A stretch of DNA of 64,000 bases, from NCBI GenBank assembly GCA_963793625.1, contig CAWCAT010000020.1, positions 558,001 to 622,000 on the forward strand. The letters are read 5' to 3'. This DNA comes from G963668605 sp963793625. GTDB taxonomy: Bacteria; Acidobacteriota; Terriglobia; Bryobacterales; Bryobacteraceae. Shown here piece after piece: positions 38,460 to 47,250 of the stretch. The first letter of the stretch is position 1; each line of letters opens with the position of its first letter. A program made the translations under genes and the position numbers. Below the pieces are notes generated by a model. That model saw only the letters and a program-made list of their open reading frames with translations, had not been told where the DNA came from and ran no database searches.

Positions 38460-39575
38460 TCATCCAGCCACCATCCTTGGTTTGACGGCCACGCCGGAGC
38501 TGGTGTCTGCGTCCGGTTCGGAGCGGTTCTCAACCCAATCCGCCAGCAGTTCGTACGTAACGGCGAGAATCACGGGGCCCAGGAAAATGCCCATGATCCC
38601 CATACTGATCATGCCGCCTATGACGCCGGCGAAAATCAATGGCAGCGGGAGGTCGGCGCCCTTCTTGATCAGGACGGGTTTCACGACGTTGTCGATCGTC
38701 ATGGACACAAGCGCGAAGACCAGCAGAATACATCCCGACAAAGTGGACCCGGTGGAGAACTCCCAGATCACGGCGGGGACCATGATCAGTCCCGGTCCGA
38801 GTTGCGCCAGACACAACAACAAAATGGCAGCACAGAGCAGCGGCGCGCCCGGAGTCGATGCGATCAGGAGCCCGGCTCCGGCGATGAGTACCTGAACGAA
38901 GGCGGTAACCACTATGCCCATCGCCACACCCCGTATTGCGCCAGCCGCAAGCAGGGCAGCCCTATCGCCATTGGAACCCGCGAGGCGGGTGGCGAACTTT
39001 CGGACTCCACGCGCGGCCGTCTCACCTGTCGTGTAAAGGACCGCACACATGATGACCGTCATCAGGAACTGCAGAATCATTGCACCGGCTCCACCGATCT
39101 GAGCGATGAGCCATTGGATGAAGAGGCGGACGTAAGGCGCCGCCTGGGCAGCGAAGCCTTCCGGACCTTTGGCAGCGAGGCGTGTCCACGCGGCTGTGAT
39201 CTTGTCGCCCGCCAGCGGAATGCCGGACAGCCACGCAGGCGGGGGTGGCAGCGCGACCTCGTCCAGGGAACTCACCCATGCAGCGATCCGGTCGCTGTTG
39301 CCAACGATCGCCCCCACAGCGAACCCCAGCGGAATCAGGAGAACGAGCAGAAGCACGACCGTCATGATAAAGACCGCCATTCCGCGCTTTCCCCGGAGTC
39401 GGGCCTGAAGGCGCAGAAGCACGGGCCAGGTTGAGATGACGATCATGGTCGCCCATAGAAAGGCCGTCACAAATGGACTCACGATCCACGCGGTAGAGAC
39501 GATCAGCGCACCGATCGCTCCAACCGACAGAGTAGCGCGGGTCAAATCACGAGATGTAGGAAGAGGCTCTGGCAA
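38460..39575 (-). CDS. AI-2E family (UPF0118/YdiK-PerM-like) transporter
   Basis: The frame opens at TTG 39623; I prefer TTG 39575 (LPEPLPTSRDLTR) because GAGCGAGG precedes it, but neither start is certain. The product has about eight membrane helices with the family's layout: paired N-terminal helices (GAIGALIVSTAWIVSPFVTAFLW), a helical periplasmic region, and the conserved C-terminal block LAQLGPGLIMVPAVIW, VKPVLIKKGADLPLPLIFAGVIGG and GIFLGPVILAVTYEL. Family members export autoinducer-2 or act as Na+/H+ antiporters or small-molecule exporters; the substrate is not readable from sequence. Intact. Confidence 0.85.
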   Translation of the reverse strand: MPEPLPTSRDLTRATLSVGAIGALIVSTAWIVSPFVTAFLWATMIVISTWPVLLRLQARLRGKRGMAVFIMTVVLLLVLLIPLGFAVGAIVGNSDRIAAWVSSLDEVALPPPPAWLSGIPLAGDKITAAWTRLAAKGPEGFAAQAAPYVRLFIQWLIAQIGGAGAMILQFLMTVIMCAVLYTTGETAARGVRKFATRLAGSNGDRAALLAAGAIRGVAMGIVVTAFVQVLIAGAGLLIASTPGAPLLCAAILLLCLAQLGPGLIMVPAVIWEFSTGSTLSGCILLVFALVSMTIDNVVKPVLIKKGADLPLPLIFAGVIGGMISMGIMGIFLGPVILAVTYELLADWVENRSEPDADTSSGVAVKPRMVAG

Positions 39576-39623
39576 TTCGGCACCTCGCTCATGGTCAACC
39601 AATGCGACCCTCGACGGCGGCAA

Positions 39624-40593
39624 CGAAAAGATAATTCCCTATGCCCGGAGTCAGATTCAATTTTTTTGGAGGCGGACAAAAGTAAATCGGAATGCCGGCT
39701 GCGTGCTTCTTTGGATCGGACCAACAAGCTGCATGCAAGGCTCAGGGCTTTCGGCGATCAGACGACCTGTTCAGACTGCCCCCTTGATTGGCCGACGGCC
39801 AGCACACCGGTAGCGAACAGGGGTGTGAGCGGTCGCAGATGGCACTGACTCCTGATCCGGCCTAGACGGAACTTATTCACTGCTCCTGGCACCGGATCAG
39901 AATCGAGGCATCCAGCACCTGGCCGCTGTCAAGCGTGACTCGGGTCTCTAAGAGGATGGCCAGGGGGAAATGGAGGGGGCGAAAACGACGTGCCCACAGT
40001 ATGCAATGTGCCTACCATATGCAATGTGCCTACCGTTCGGGCCCCCCTTGCGCTTACATCGCCATGGACCTAATCGGGCCGCATGGAAGGGAAACCCAGA
40101 CCGTGAGACCTGCTATTATGGCGAGCAGCAGGGGAATACGAACGACTTTACGTTGGTTTTTCCTGGGTGTTGAGGGGAGGGAGTTACTGGCTCCTTCCCT
40201 TCTATTTCAAGCCTTCCATTGTTCAAGGATTTACTTCAGGTGTCCTACTACGGCCCTTCATTGGTTGGTACCGAGTAGGTCGGGTTGAGACAAACTTCAA
40301 AGGCGGCTGTCGATTCAACGGCTGTCGCGATCTCAAGCCAGATGCGGCCCCACGCTAGCCTTTTGACCGCTCGGAGGCCCTGTAGCGCATCGCTGGGGCT
40401 AGGTTGGGGTTAGTACATCGCGAGGCTCGCGAATCGCTACAGCAGTCGGTTGGTATGGATCTGAGGTGGTAAGCCATGTGCTACGCCTGCACGCCTGCGG
40501 ATCGCAATCGGCGTACAATGCTCGCTCGTATCACACCCTTAGGGGGCTGTGCGAGTAGGGGGCTGTGCGAGCGAACATCCTGTAGGGGCAGCC
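39624..40593. other. Gene-poor stretch with two short tandem duplications
   Basis: No frame here has a recognisable domain, ribosome site or codon pattern like its neighbours. The only structure seen is two tandem duplications: TATGCAATGTGCCTACC at 40000-40016 and 40018-40034 (period 18), and AGGGGGCTGTGCGAG at 40541-40555 and 40557-40571 (period 16). A few 60-120-residue frames exist but look random. Confidence 0.5.
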
Positions 40594-41519
40594 TCAGCCC
40601 TTTCGCATCAAGTACAGCCAAGCCACCGCTACCCAATATATCAGGGCCAGTAGCGCACCTGACACCAAACCGATTGATGAGAGTGGCTTCGTTTCGATGT
40701 CAAAGTGCCTGTTGAACCAGTCGAAACCAATATCGAAACTACGGGCGGCTTTGAGAATGAACCCGGACTCGGCGAAGAGCCAGAGCCAGATGGATGTGAA
40801 AAAGGCAGGGTAGAACCAGAGACGAGCTACACCGAAGTCGTGATGGGGTTGGAGCGAGGGGATCACAGATTCGGGAACGTGCAAAATGGTATTTACGAAA
40901 TATGCCTGCCACCCGTACGTTGGAGAGACCACCGGATGCAAAACTTCGCTAACGGTCCACTGTAGGAATGCACCGATGCATACGCCGACTAAGGCAAAAG
41001 CACTGGTGAGCATCACATCAAGGACGAGGAGTAACGGCTGAAGCCCCCGGCTTGAACGTTTCATAATCTTGAGAATGAATCTGGTTTCAAGCAACGAACA
41101 GTAGTCCGGCAATATGTTCCCAAACAACATATAGAGGAGAAAGTACGGCAGGAACATGGAATGGTTAGGCATGTACCAGCGAGCAGACAGCCACTGCGCA
41201 TTACCACGAGAGAGTAAGAGCAGCAGTAGCGCAAACCCGACTGAAGCGATCCCTGACCGAACGAAGCACCTCCATGACAGATGTTTTTCGCCGAACACTC
41301 GGTCAAAGACGTTGGCGAATATCTCGTGCCAGTGCTCAAGCCTATGACCGACCTTCACCCCCAACAGCCACACGGCAATCTCCAGCTTTGTATTCTCGGC
41401 AGAACGTATTCGACTTCCTTGAAAAACTTGTGAGTGCCCCACAAAAGACCGATGCCATTAACAAGAGGCTTGAGCGAATCTACTGAATTTAAAAGGAAGT
41501 CGGCGGCGGCGAGAAGCAT
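40594..41519 (-). pseudogene. Orphan polytopic membrane protein, one frameshift
   Basis: Translation most likely starts at ATG 41519 (MLLAAADFLLNSVDSLKPL) and shifts once near 41400, where VEYVLPR joins ENTKLEIAVWLLGVKVGHRLEHWHEIF. The main open part has five or so hydrophobic helices: ASVGFALLLLLLSRG, MFLPYFLLYMLFGNILPDY, LLLVLDVMLTSAFALVGVCIG, WFYPAFFTSIWLWLFAESG and SGALLALIYWVAVAWLYL. The layout, with a charged cytoplasmic N-terminal third, does not match a family I know. No clear operon partner. Adjacent to an ISL3 remnant and a truncated tRNA, so it may belong to an acquired segment. Confidence 0.55.
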
Positions 41520-41764
41520 TGACACTAACGAATCAGCATACTACACAGAGGATGCGGCTATCCGAAATAACAGTCTGTCGTGGAGCCGCAGCAGCGTGAC
41601 TTGACGGCCAACATCGAAGCATTGATCTCGGCTACAGCCTCGGCTGGCTTCGGCAAAGTGTGTTGAATCCTGCAGATCCGTCATTTCGTCACGTGTCTCC
41701 ATCCATCCCGGTACCGACAGATGGTGTGCTAAAGACTCCTGACACAAACTCTGACACAAAGGGC

Positions 41765-42588
41765 AGTTTGATGCGGCGCCAATTCAATGAATGGCATCCG
41801 CCGCGTTGCCCGATCGTGCTCGGCATCGACGAGCACTTTTTCACCCGCCGCAAAGGCTACGCCACCACGCTTTGCGATCTGCGCCACCATAAGGTTTACG
41901 ATGTGGTGCTGGGCCGCTCGGAACTATCGCTGAGCAGCTATTTGGCAGGTTTGGAAGGTAAATCCGAAGTGCGCGTGGTGTGCATGGATCTGGCCAGTGT
42001 GTATCGATCAATCGTGCACCAGCATTTCCCGAACGCGCGCATTGTGGCCGATCGCTTCCATGTCATTCGCCTGATCAACCATCACTTTTTAGGCTGCTGG
42101 CGCGAGATCGATCCGGTGGGCGCTAAGAATCGTGGTCTGATGTCGCTGATGCGCCGCCACCGTCACAATCTGAAACCGGAGCAGCAGATCCGGCTCGCTC
42201 TGTATTTTGCCGAACATCCTGCCTTGGAACTGATCTACCGTTTCAAGCAGCGCCTGTGTTACCTGCTGCTGAAAAAGCATCGCACACGCAAGCAATGCGA
42301 GAAACTGGCCCCGCGTTTTCTGCGTGCCGTGGACCAGTTGCGCCAGGCCGGCCTGCCGCAACTGGTCCAGCTTGGGCAAACTCTATACACCTGGCGCAAC
42401 GAGATTGCGACCATGTGGCGGTTCACGCGCAACAACGGAATCACTGAAGGCTTTCACAACAAAATGGAATTGATCAGCAGGCAGGCATACGGTTTCCGCA
42501 ACTTCGAAAACTATCGTATGCGCGTTAAGGTATTATGTTCGTGAATCAGTCTGGGATCCGGGGTCTCCCCCGTTGTTGGTGTAGAGCC
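41765..42588 (+). mobile_element. ISL3-family remnant, left end missing
   Basis: Right end is preserved: the sequence running to 42588 is the complement of GGCTCTACACCAACAACGGG, an ISL3-type terminal repeat. No matching repeat is found on the left; recognisable transposase begins abruptly near 41771, so the 5' third of the element (zinc-finger and HTH coding part) has been deleted. The end lies 12 bp from the truncated tRNA-Val. Confidence 0.75.
41771..42544 (+). pseudogene. ISL3-family transposase, N-terminally truncated
   Basis: From MRRQFNEWHPPRCPIVLGID onward this is an ISL3-type transposase. Catalytic residues are visible: first Asp in GIDEHFF, second in VVCMDLASVYRS, Glu in RNNGITEGFHNKME. 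The C-terminus AYGFRNFENYRMRVKVLCS is complete. Full members are about 400 residues and begin with a Cys4 zinc finger and helix-turn-helix; both are missing. The frame is open upstream to 41660, but those 37 residues are unlike the family. Non-functional. Confidence 0.85.
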
Positions 42589-42600
42589 GTTATTGTAAAG

Positions 42601-42648
42601 TGGTGGGCCCGACAGAACTCGAATCTGTGACCTCCTGCGTGTCAAGCA
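42601..42648 (-). pseudogene. 3' half of tRNA-Val (GAC), possible att remnant
   Basis: On the minus strand the bases read TGCTTGACACGCAGG, then a variable loop, T-arm and acceptor end GGGCCCA plus CCA, which is the 3' half of a tRNA-Val with anticodon GAC. Homology stops inside the 5' side of the anticodon stem, where the expected CC is replaced by TG. No 5' half follows. A tRNA 3' half that breaks in the anticodon region is what site-specific integration of a genomic island leaves at one end. Confidence 0.75.
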
Positions 42649-43102
42649 CAAAAAGGAGTTCTCGCAAGTGACTGAAACATAAGCTGATCTGCCAGCAACC
42701 AAAAGACTTACAGCACATCCGCATTACGCTAGTTTACGCCCGAATACGGTTGTTTTTTGGATGGGGTCCCCACAATTTCCCCCACAGTCTAACAACTGCA
42801 GCTGCGAGCAAGGTTACGGAGAAACTCGTGAGGTCAGAGGTGGGAGCCCGCATGGCGCTCGGAATTCGATTGTTATTTCACAACGCCAATAAGTATTAGC
42901 TTGATTGGCAGAGGCCCGGCCCAGAATATGCACTGTCGCCCCGCAGGGTTCATGCTGGTCGCTGCCATGAACCCGCACCCGTGCAGATAACAACTGCAAC
43001 TTGGGCGTAAGAGTAGAGTGCCGGGTACTGATAGGCGTCAATGAGAAAGAAGTACGTCCGAGACACTCGTGACCAATGATCGATGCATGCTTTCTGCAGG
43101 AG
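42649..43102. other. 454 bp with no gene recognised
   Basis: No credible open frame, RNA gene or repeat was found. It begins at the broken tRNA and ends at the SDR stop. It would be the place to expect an integrase gene, but none can be read. Confidence 0.5.
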
Positions 43103-43846
43103 TCATCGCAAGCCGGACAGGTCGGGCAAGGCAGCACTCCATCCCCCATCGACCATCAAAAACGCTCCCGTTATCCAAGCCGCTTCGCCTGAGGCGAGGA
43201 AGGCGATGGCGTGCGCGACATCTTCAGGCTTCCCGAGGCGGCGCATCGGATACGATTCGATGACCCGCCGACGGGCATCGTCAGGCTTGGGAAAGCCTGC
43301 GAAATACGGTTCCGTTCGCACCGATTCTATCTGCGCAGGAATTACCGCATTGACTCGAATGCCGGGCGCGTACTCTGCAGCCAGAGAGCGGGTCAATGCG
43401 AGCAAGCCTCCTTTCGCCGCGGAGTAAGGAAACGTATTACGGCCGCCCCACTGTCCCTGGATAGAGGCGACTGTGACGATGCTCGCATTCCCGGCTGCCT
43501 CCAGCAGGGGATGGGCTTCGCGAGCGCAGTACCAGGCGGACTTGAGATTCAGATCCAGGCACTCGTCCCACTCCTCCTCACTGGAAGTGAGGGAGCTGGA
43601 AGAATACGGCCGCCCGGCGTTGATCACCAGCACGTCGAGCCGGAGATAACGCTCCCGCACGTGATCGAATAAGCGCCGCACGTCTTGCGCGCTGGTCACG
43701 TCCGCTCTGACTTCGTCCAGCCCGCCCGACTCCGGCGGAAACTCGACGTCCGCGATCGTCACGGTTGCGCCGCGCGATGCAAGGAGTTCAGCGGTGGCCC
43801 GTCCGATGCCGCGCCCCCCGCCGGTGACCACGGCAATCTGGCTCAT
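43103..43846 (-). CDS. SDR-family NAD(P)-dependent dehydrogenase
   Basis: 247 residues, classical short-chain dehydrogenase. Cofactor motif TGGGRGIG (residues 8-15), NAG at 76-78, and the catalytic Ser128, Tyr141 and Lys145 in VASIQG and YSAAKGG. The acidic residue after strand 2 (ADVEF) favours NAD over NADP. C-terminal FLMVDGGWS is standard. Its ATG overlaps the stop of the glycosidase gene by 4 bp (ATGA), so it is translationally coupled as the last gene of the sugar-acid operon. Likely oxidises an intermediate of that pathway, such as a keto-deoxy sugar acid. Confidence 0.9.
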   Translation of the reverse strand: MSQIAVVTGGGRGIGRATAELLASRGATVTIADVEFPPESGGLDEVRADVTSAQDVRRLFDHVRERYLRLDVLVINAGRPYSSSSLTSSEEEWDECLDLNLKSAWYCAREAHPLLEAAGNASIVTVASIQGQWGGRNTFPYSAAKGGLLALTRSLAAEYAPGIRVNAVIPAQIESVRTEPYFAGFPKPDDARRRVIESYPMRRLGKPEDVAHAIAFLASGEAAWITGAFLMVDGGWSAALPDLSGLR

Positions 43847-45333
43847 TTCTTCTTCTGGGACCGCTCCCAGATTAGTTGCGCCGGCTCCTGATATTTCAGG
43901 GCCGACTTGTCGGTGATGAACGTGGGTGCGTCGTAAACGGGAATCTCCTTGAACGTGATGGTGTCGCCCGTGACCGATACTTTCGCAGCGGGAATTTCAT
44001 AGATGTTGCCCGTCAGGACATCGACCCAGACCGGATTGGCGAACTTGCCGCCCTTTACCCGGAAGGTGGCCGGAACCGTATCGTTCGTGTTGCCCGGGGT
44101 GCCCGACTTGTCCCAAAACACAAGGATCTGCTGGCCGCCGCTCTTCACTTTGTGGCCGAACACGGCAAGTTGCTTCGCGCAGGAGACTTCCACCGGGTAG
44201 TCGCGAATCAGTTCCGTCGCGTCGTTGAACACCGAGACGACGTTCTGCACCGCGTAATACGCCACCTTGACCTTGAGCACCTTGTACCCCTCGGCCGCCC
44301 CCGCCGTTTTGATCAGTCCGTAGCGCACGAGGCCGTTGTGGAACGGCGTCGTCCGGTAATCGAGATCGGCGGCTGTGAACACCTCCGAATCGACGTCGTT
44401 ACCGATGTCGCCGAGCATCCGCCGCGTATCCCACTTCGCTTGCGTCAATTCGGTCCAGGGATACTTACTCGCTGCGCCCGACTGACACCACTCTGATTGC
44501 ATGCCGGATTCTCCCTGCCAGAGCTTCATTGTCGCTGAGTATTTCCGGATAATCTCCCGCGCGCGGGAGACCTGCGGATAGATCGCGTCGGGATTCATGC
44601 CGTAGTTATGGTAGACCACCCACTCGAAAAGTCCGAGCCGGTTGCGTGCGGCGAGCGTCTTCATGAAATGCTCGACAGTGTCGAGATTCATCCCCCCGAG
44701 AATCAATCCGGCGATCCTGGCATCCGGAATGACCCGTTTGATGACCTCGGCGGTGCGGATATTGAAGTCGGTGATGAGTTCCTTGGTGTGCTTCTTACCG
44801 GACGGCTCGTTCCACATGGCCCAGTCGCGCACCTTGCCTTTGTAGCGTGTCGCCATCGCTTCCACCCAGCGATCCCAGCTTTTCAACCCTTCTTCGGAAC
44901 TCGGGAAACCACCTGCCAGAGTCCGGCCTCCCCCTCCGGGGTAAATCGGATTCCCGTAGCTGGTCTCCAGCCAGATTTCGAGACCGCGCGAGCGGGCATC
45001 ATCGATGATGTGGTCCAGCCACGCGAAGTCGTACAGGCCCGGCTCTTTTTCCGTCCGCGCCCATCCTCCCTGCAGGCGGATCCGTTTTATGCCAAGAGGG
45101 GGAAGGTACTCTTTGTACGAATCGTAATTCGCGTACTCCCGGTCGATCGTCTCGCAACCGAGAGTCCAGCGCGATGTCCCGATCTCCCGGACGCCTTTCG
45201 GCACCAGCGTGCCGACGAGCGGCATGCCTGGATTGAGGCTGGTCTGCACGCGCGTCGGCGTGTTGTCGATCACCTGAGCAAAGCACGCGGGCGTCAACGA
45301 AAGGAGCGCCAAATTGGCCAGCAGGTTCTTCAT
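43843..45333 (-). CDS. Exported clan A glycoside hydrolase (GH39-like), copy A
   Basis: 496 residues. Signal peptide to about residue 19 (LLSLTPACFA). A TIM-barrel retaining glycosidase: LPPLGIKRIRLQGGWAR, FAWLDHIIDDARSRGLEIWLETSYG, acid/base Glu176 in DWAMWNEPS and nucleophile Glu275 in KLWQGESG, 99 residues apart as expected for clan A. A beta domain follows (ILVFWDKSGTP, PVWVDVLTGNIYEIP). Nearest pattern is GH39/GH5-like beta-xylosidase; exact family not determined. Starts 10 bp after the enolase-type gene ends, and its stop overlaps the SDR start. A paralogue lies at 52233-53683 across the divergent promoter. Confidence 0.85.
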   Translation of the reverse strand: MKNLLANLALLSLTPACFAQVIDNTPTRVQTSLNPGMPLVGTLVPKGVREIGTSRWTLGCETIDREYANYDSYKEYLPPLGIKRIRLQGGWARTEKEPGLYDFAWLDHIIDDARSRGLEIWLETSYGNPIYPGGGGRTLAGGFPSSEEGLKSWDRWVEAMATRYKGKVRDWAMWNEPSGKKHTKELITDFNIRTAEVIKRVIPDARIAGLILGGMNLDTVEHFMKTLAARNRLGLFEWVVYHNYGMNPDAIYPQVSRAREIIRKYSATMKLWQGESGMQSEWCQSGAASKYPWTELTQAKWDTRRMLGDIGNDVDSEVFTAADLDYRTTPFHNGLVRYGLIKTAGAAEGYKVLKVKVAYYAVQNVVSVFNDATELIRDYPVEVSCAKQLAVFGHKVKSGGQQILVFWDKSGTPGNTNDTVPATFRVKGGKFANPVWVDVLTGNIYEIPAAKVSVTGDTITFKEIPVYDAPTFITDKSALKYQEPAQLIWERSQKKK

Positions 45334-45343
45334 CTAATCTTCC

Positions 45344-46534
45344 TTAGACAGCGGTTGAGACGGAGGCTTCGGTCTTGTAGAACGGCACCGCTTCCGACGG
45401 ACGGATATCGGTGAGGGCCCCGGTGTAGTGGCGGAACGGACACGGCCGGTATGGATAGCGGAGCGCCGCCTCTTCGTTCAGTTCGACTCCGAGTCCCGGA
45501 GCCGTGGGAATGCTCAGGCAGCCATCGGCGAACGTCAGGTCTTCGTGGACCACCTCGGCGCGCCACGGCACGTCGCTCGACATGGTTTCGAGCAGCGTGA
45601 AGTTGGGCGTGGAGGCGGCCACGTGCAAGGTCATGGCGTTCGCCACCGGACCGTTCGGGTTATGGGCCGAGACCGGTTTGTAGCCGGTTCGCGCCATGTC
45701 GCAGATACGCTTCAACTCCAGCATTCCTCCCACATGGCACACGTCCGGCTGATAGACGTCGGCGGCTCCTGCGCGGAGCATTTCCTCGAAACGGAACCGG
45801 TCGAAAACACGCTCACCTGTGGCCACCGGAATCGGGATCCGCGATCGCACCTCCGCCAGTGCCTGGATGCTCTCGGGTGGAACCGGCTCTTCGTACCAGA
45901 AGGGAGAAAATTCGGCCAGCTTATGTGCCATCATGATCGCGGTCGGAACATCGAGCCGGCCGTGCACTTCTACCAGCAGGTTGACGGCATCGCCGACTGC
46001 ATCGCGAATGGCACCAACGACGTTGACAGCGCGTTGGCGCTCTTCCGGCTCCATTTGCATGTACGCCGAACCGAAAGGATCGAACTTGAGCGCGCGAAAG
46101 CCGGCTTCAGCCGCGGCTTCGGCCTTTCTCGCGAACTGCTCCGGGCTGCTTGCACCCGAGAACCAGCCATTGGCGTAAGCCTTTACCCGGTCGCGGCACA
46201 TTCCTCCCAGCAGTTCGTAGACGGGAACTCCCAACGCTTTGCCTTTGATGTCGAACATTGCCGCTTCGACGGCGCTCAACGCGCTTCGGAGGATGACACC
46301 GTTACGCCAATAGGAATCGCGGTTCAGGATTTCACAGTGATGTTCAATCGCAAACGGGTCTTGACCAACCAGATAGCGACCAAGCTCTTCGATGGCAGAA
46401 GCCACCGTGGGTTCGCGGCCTTCCACCGTACCTTCGCCCACTCCGCAGATGCCCGCGTCCGTGTAGAGCTTGACGAACACCCAGTTGCAGCGGAACGCGT
46501 ATACGACAAACGTTTTGAGATCGGTTATTTTCAT
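45344..46534 (-). CDS. Enolase-superfamily sugar-acid dehydratase (galactonate dehydratase-like)
   Basis: 396 residues of the mandelate racemase/muconate lactonising type. N-terminal capping domain (ITDLKTFVVYAFRCNWVFVKL) and a barrel with metal ligands Glu189 in LLVEVHGR, Glu215 in FWYEEPV and Glu241 in ATGER; His191 (VEVHGR) and His291 (SAHNPNGP) correspond to the catalytic pair of D-galactonate dehydratase. Expected to dehydrate a sugar acid to a 2-keto-3-deoxy acid. Galactonate versus another hexonate/hexuronate-derived acid cannot be decided. Start overlaps the stop of the GntR gene by 4 bp. Confidence 0.88.
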   Translation of the reverse strand: MKITDLKTFVVYAFRCNWVFVKLYTDAGICGVGEGTVEGREPTVASAIEELGRYLVGQDPFAIEHHCEILNRDSYWRNGVILRSALSAVEAAMFDIKGKALGVPVYELLGGMCRDRVKAYANGWFSGASSPEQFARKAEAAAEAGFRALKFDPFGSAYMQMEPEERQRAVNVVGAIRDAVGDAVNLLVEVHGRLDVPTAIMMAHKLAEFSPFWYEEPVPPESIQALAEVRSRIPIPVATGERVFDRFRFEEMLRAGAADVYQPDVCHVGGMLELKRICDMARTGYKPVSAHNPNGPVANAMTLHVAASTPNFTLLETMSSDVPWRAEVVHEDLTFADGCLSIPTAPGLGVELNEEAALRYPYRPCPFRHYTGALTDIRPSEAVPFYKTEASVSTAV

Positions 46535-47250
46535 GATGAAACCTTTCGGCGGCCTCCGCCTCGAATGTGGCTCTCGGCCGCGATAAAGTCGGCCTGCGCA
46601 ATGAGGTCGAGTTTGGCCTTGGAGCAGTGCTCCTCGACGATGCGGGTGACCGCGTCGGCGTCATGCTGGTCTAAGGCGCGCAACAACTGTCGATGCTCGG
46701 ATACGATTTCTTCCAAGCGACCAGCGCCGTAGCCGAAACGTCGTCGCAGGCTTTGCAGCAACTCGTCATGGCGTGCAATGACGTCCACTGCTTCCGGATT
46801 GCCGGCCAGACGGAACATTGTGTGATGCAACTCGTGATTGGCAGCCAGCGCGGCGTCCGTGTCCTGTTGCCGGACCGCGGCTTCGAAGCGGCCTTGAATT
46901 GCGTACAGCGAGAACATGTCGGAATCGGTGACCGCTTCCACGCCTCGACGAACCATCATGGCCTCAAGGGCCGAGCGAATGTCGTAAATATTGCGGATGA
47001 ACTCTGCATCGACTCGGCGGACGCTGGCGCCGCGGTTGGGTGCGATCGTTACCAAACCCTCACCCTGCAACTGTTGCAGTGCCTCGCGAATAGGCATCTG
47101 ACTGACGCCATAGCGAGCCCCAAGGGCTGCTGTCTTGATGCGGGCTCCGGGCTCGAAATGGCCCGACAGAATGTCTTGGCGAATACGCTCGCGCACCCGC
47201 TTATAAACTGGGTCGCCGATTCCGGTGAGATCTGGATCGGTTTGGGTCAT
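46531..47250 (-). CDS. GntR-family regulator, FCD (FadR) subgroup
   Basis: 239 residues. N-terminal winged helix-turn-helix (YKRVRERIRQDILSGHFEPGARI, GVSQMPIREALQQLQGEGLVTIAPNRGASVR), then an all-helical FCD effector domain with metal-site histidines (about residues 130-220: LAANHELHHTMFRLAGNP, VSEHRQLLRALDQHDADAV). FCD regulators of sugar-acid pathways release their operators on binding the acid. It overlaps the stop of the MFS gene and the start of the dehydratase gene, 4 bp each. The obvious target is the palindrome at 48557-48577. Confidence 0.92.
   Translation of the reverse strand: MTQTDPDLTGIGDPVYKRVRERIRQDILSGHFEPGARIKTAALGARYGVSQMPIREALQQLQGEGLVTIAPNRGASVRRVDAEFIRNIYDIRSALEAMMVRRGVEAVTDSDMFSLYAIQGRFEAAVRQQDTDAALAANHELHHTMFRLAGNPEAVDVIARHDELLQSLRRRFGYGAGRLEEIVSEHRQLLRALDQHDADAVTRIVEEHCSKAKLDLIAQADFIAAESHIRGGGRRKVSS

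Noticed and set aside
38436..39434. 332-residue plus-strand frame opposite the AI-2E family transporter
   Set aside because: Very rich in His, Asp, Gln and Arg with no domain; shadow of the transporter.
40000..40034. Possible CRISPR-like repeat
   Set aside because: Only two copies with a 1-bp interval; no spacers, no further units and no cas genes in the window.
45428..46732. 434-residue plus-strand open frame opposite the dehydratase gene
   Set aside because: It mirrors the enolase-superfamily and GntR genes, whose motifs are unmistakable; His/Arg-rich content is typical of antisense frames.
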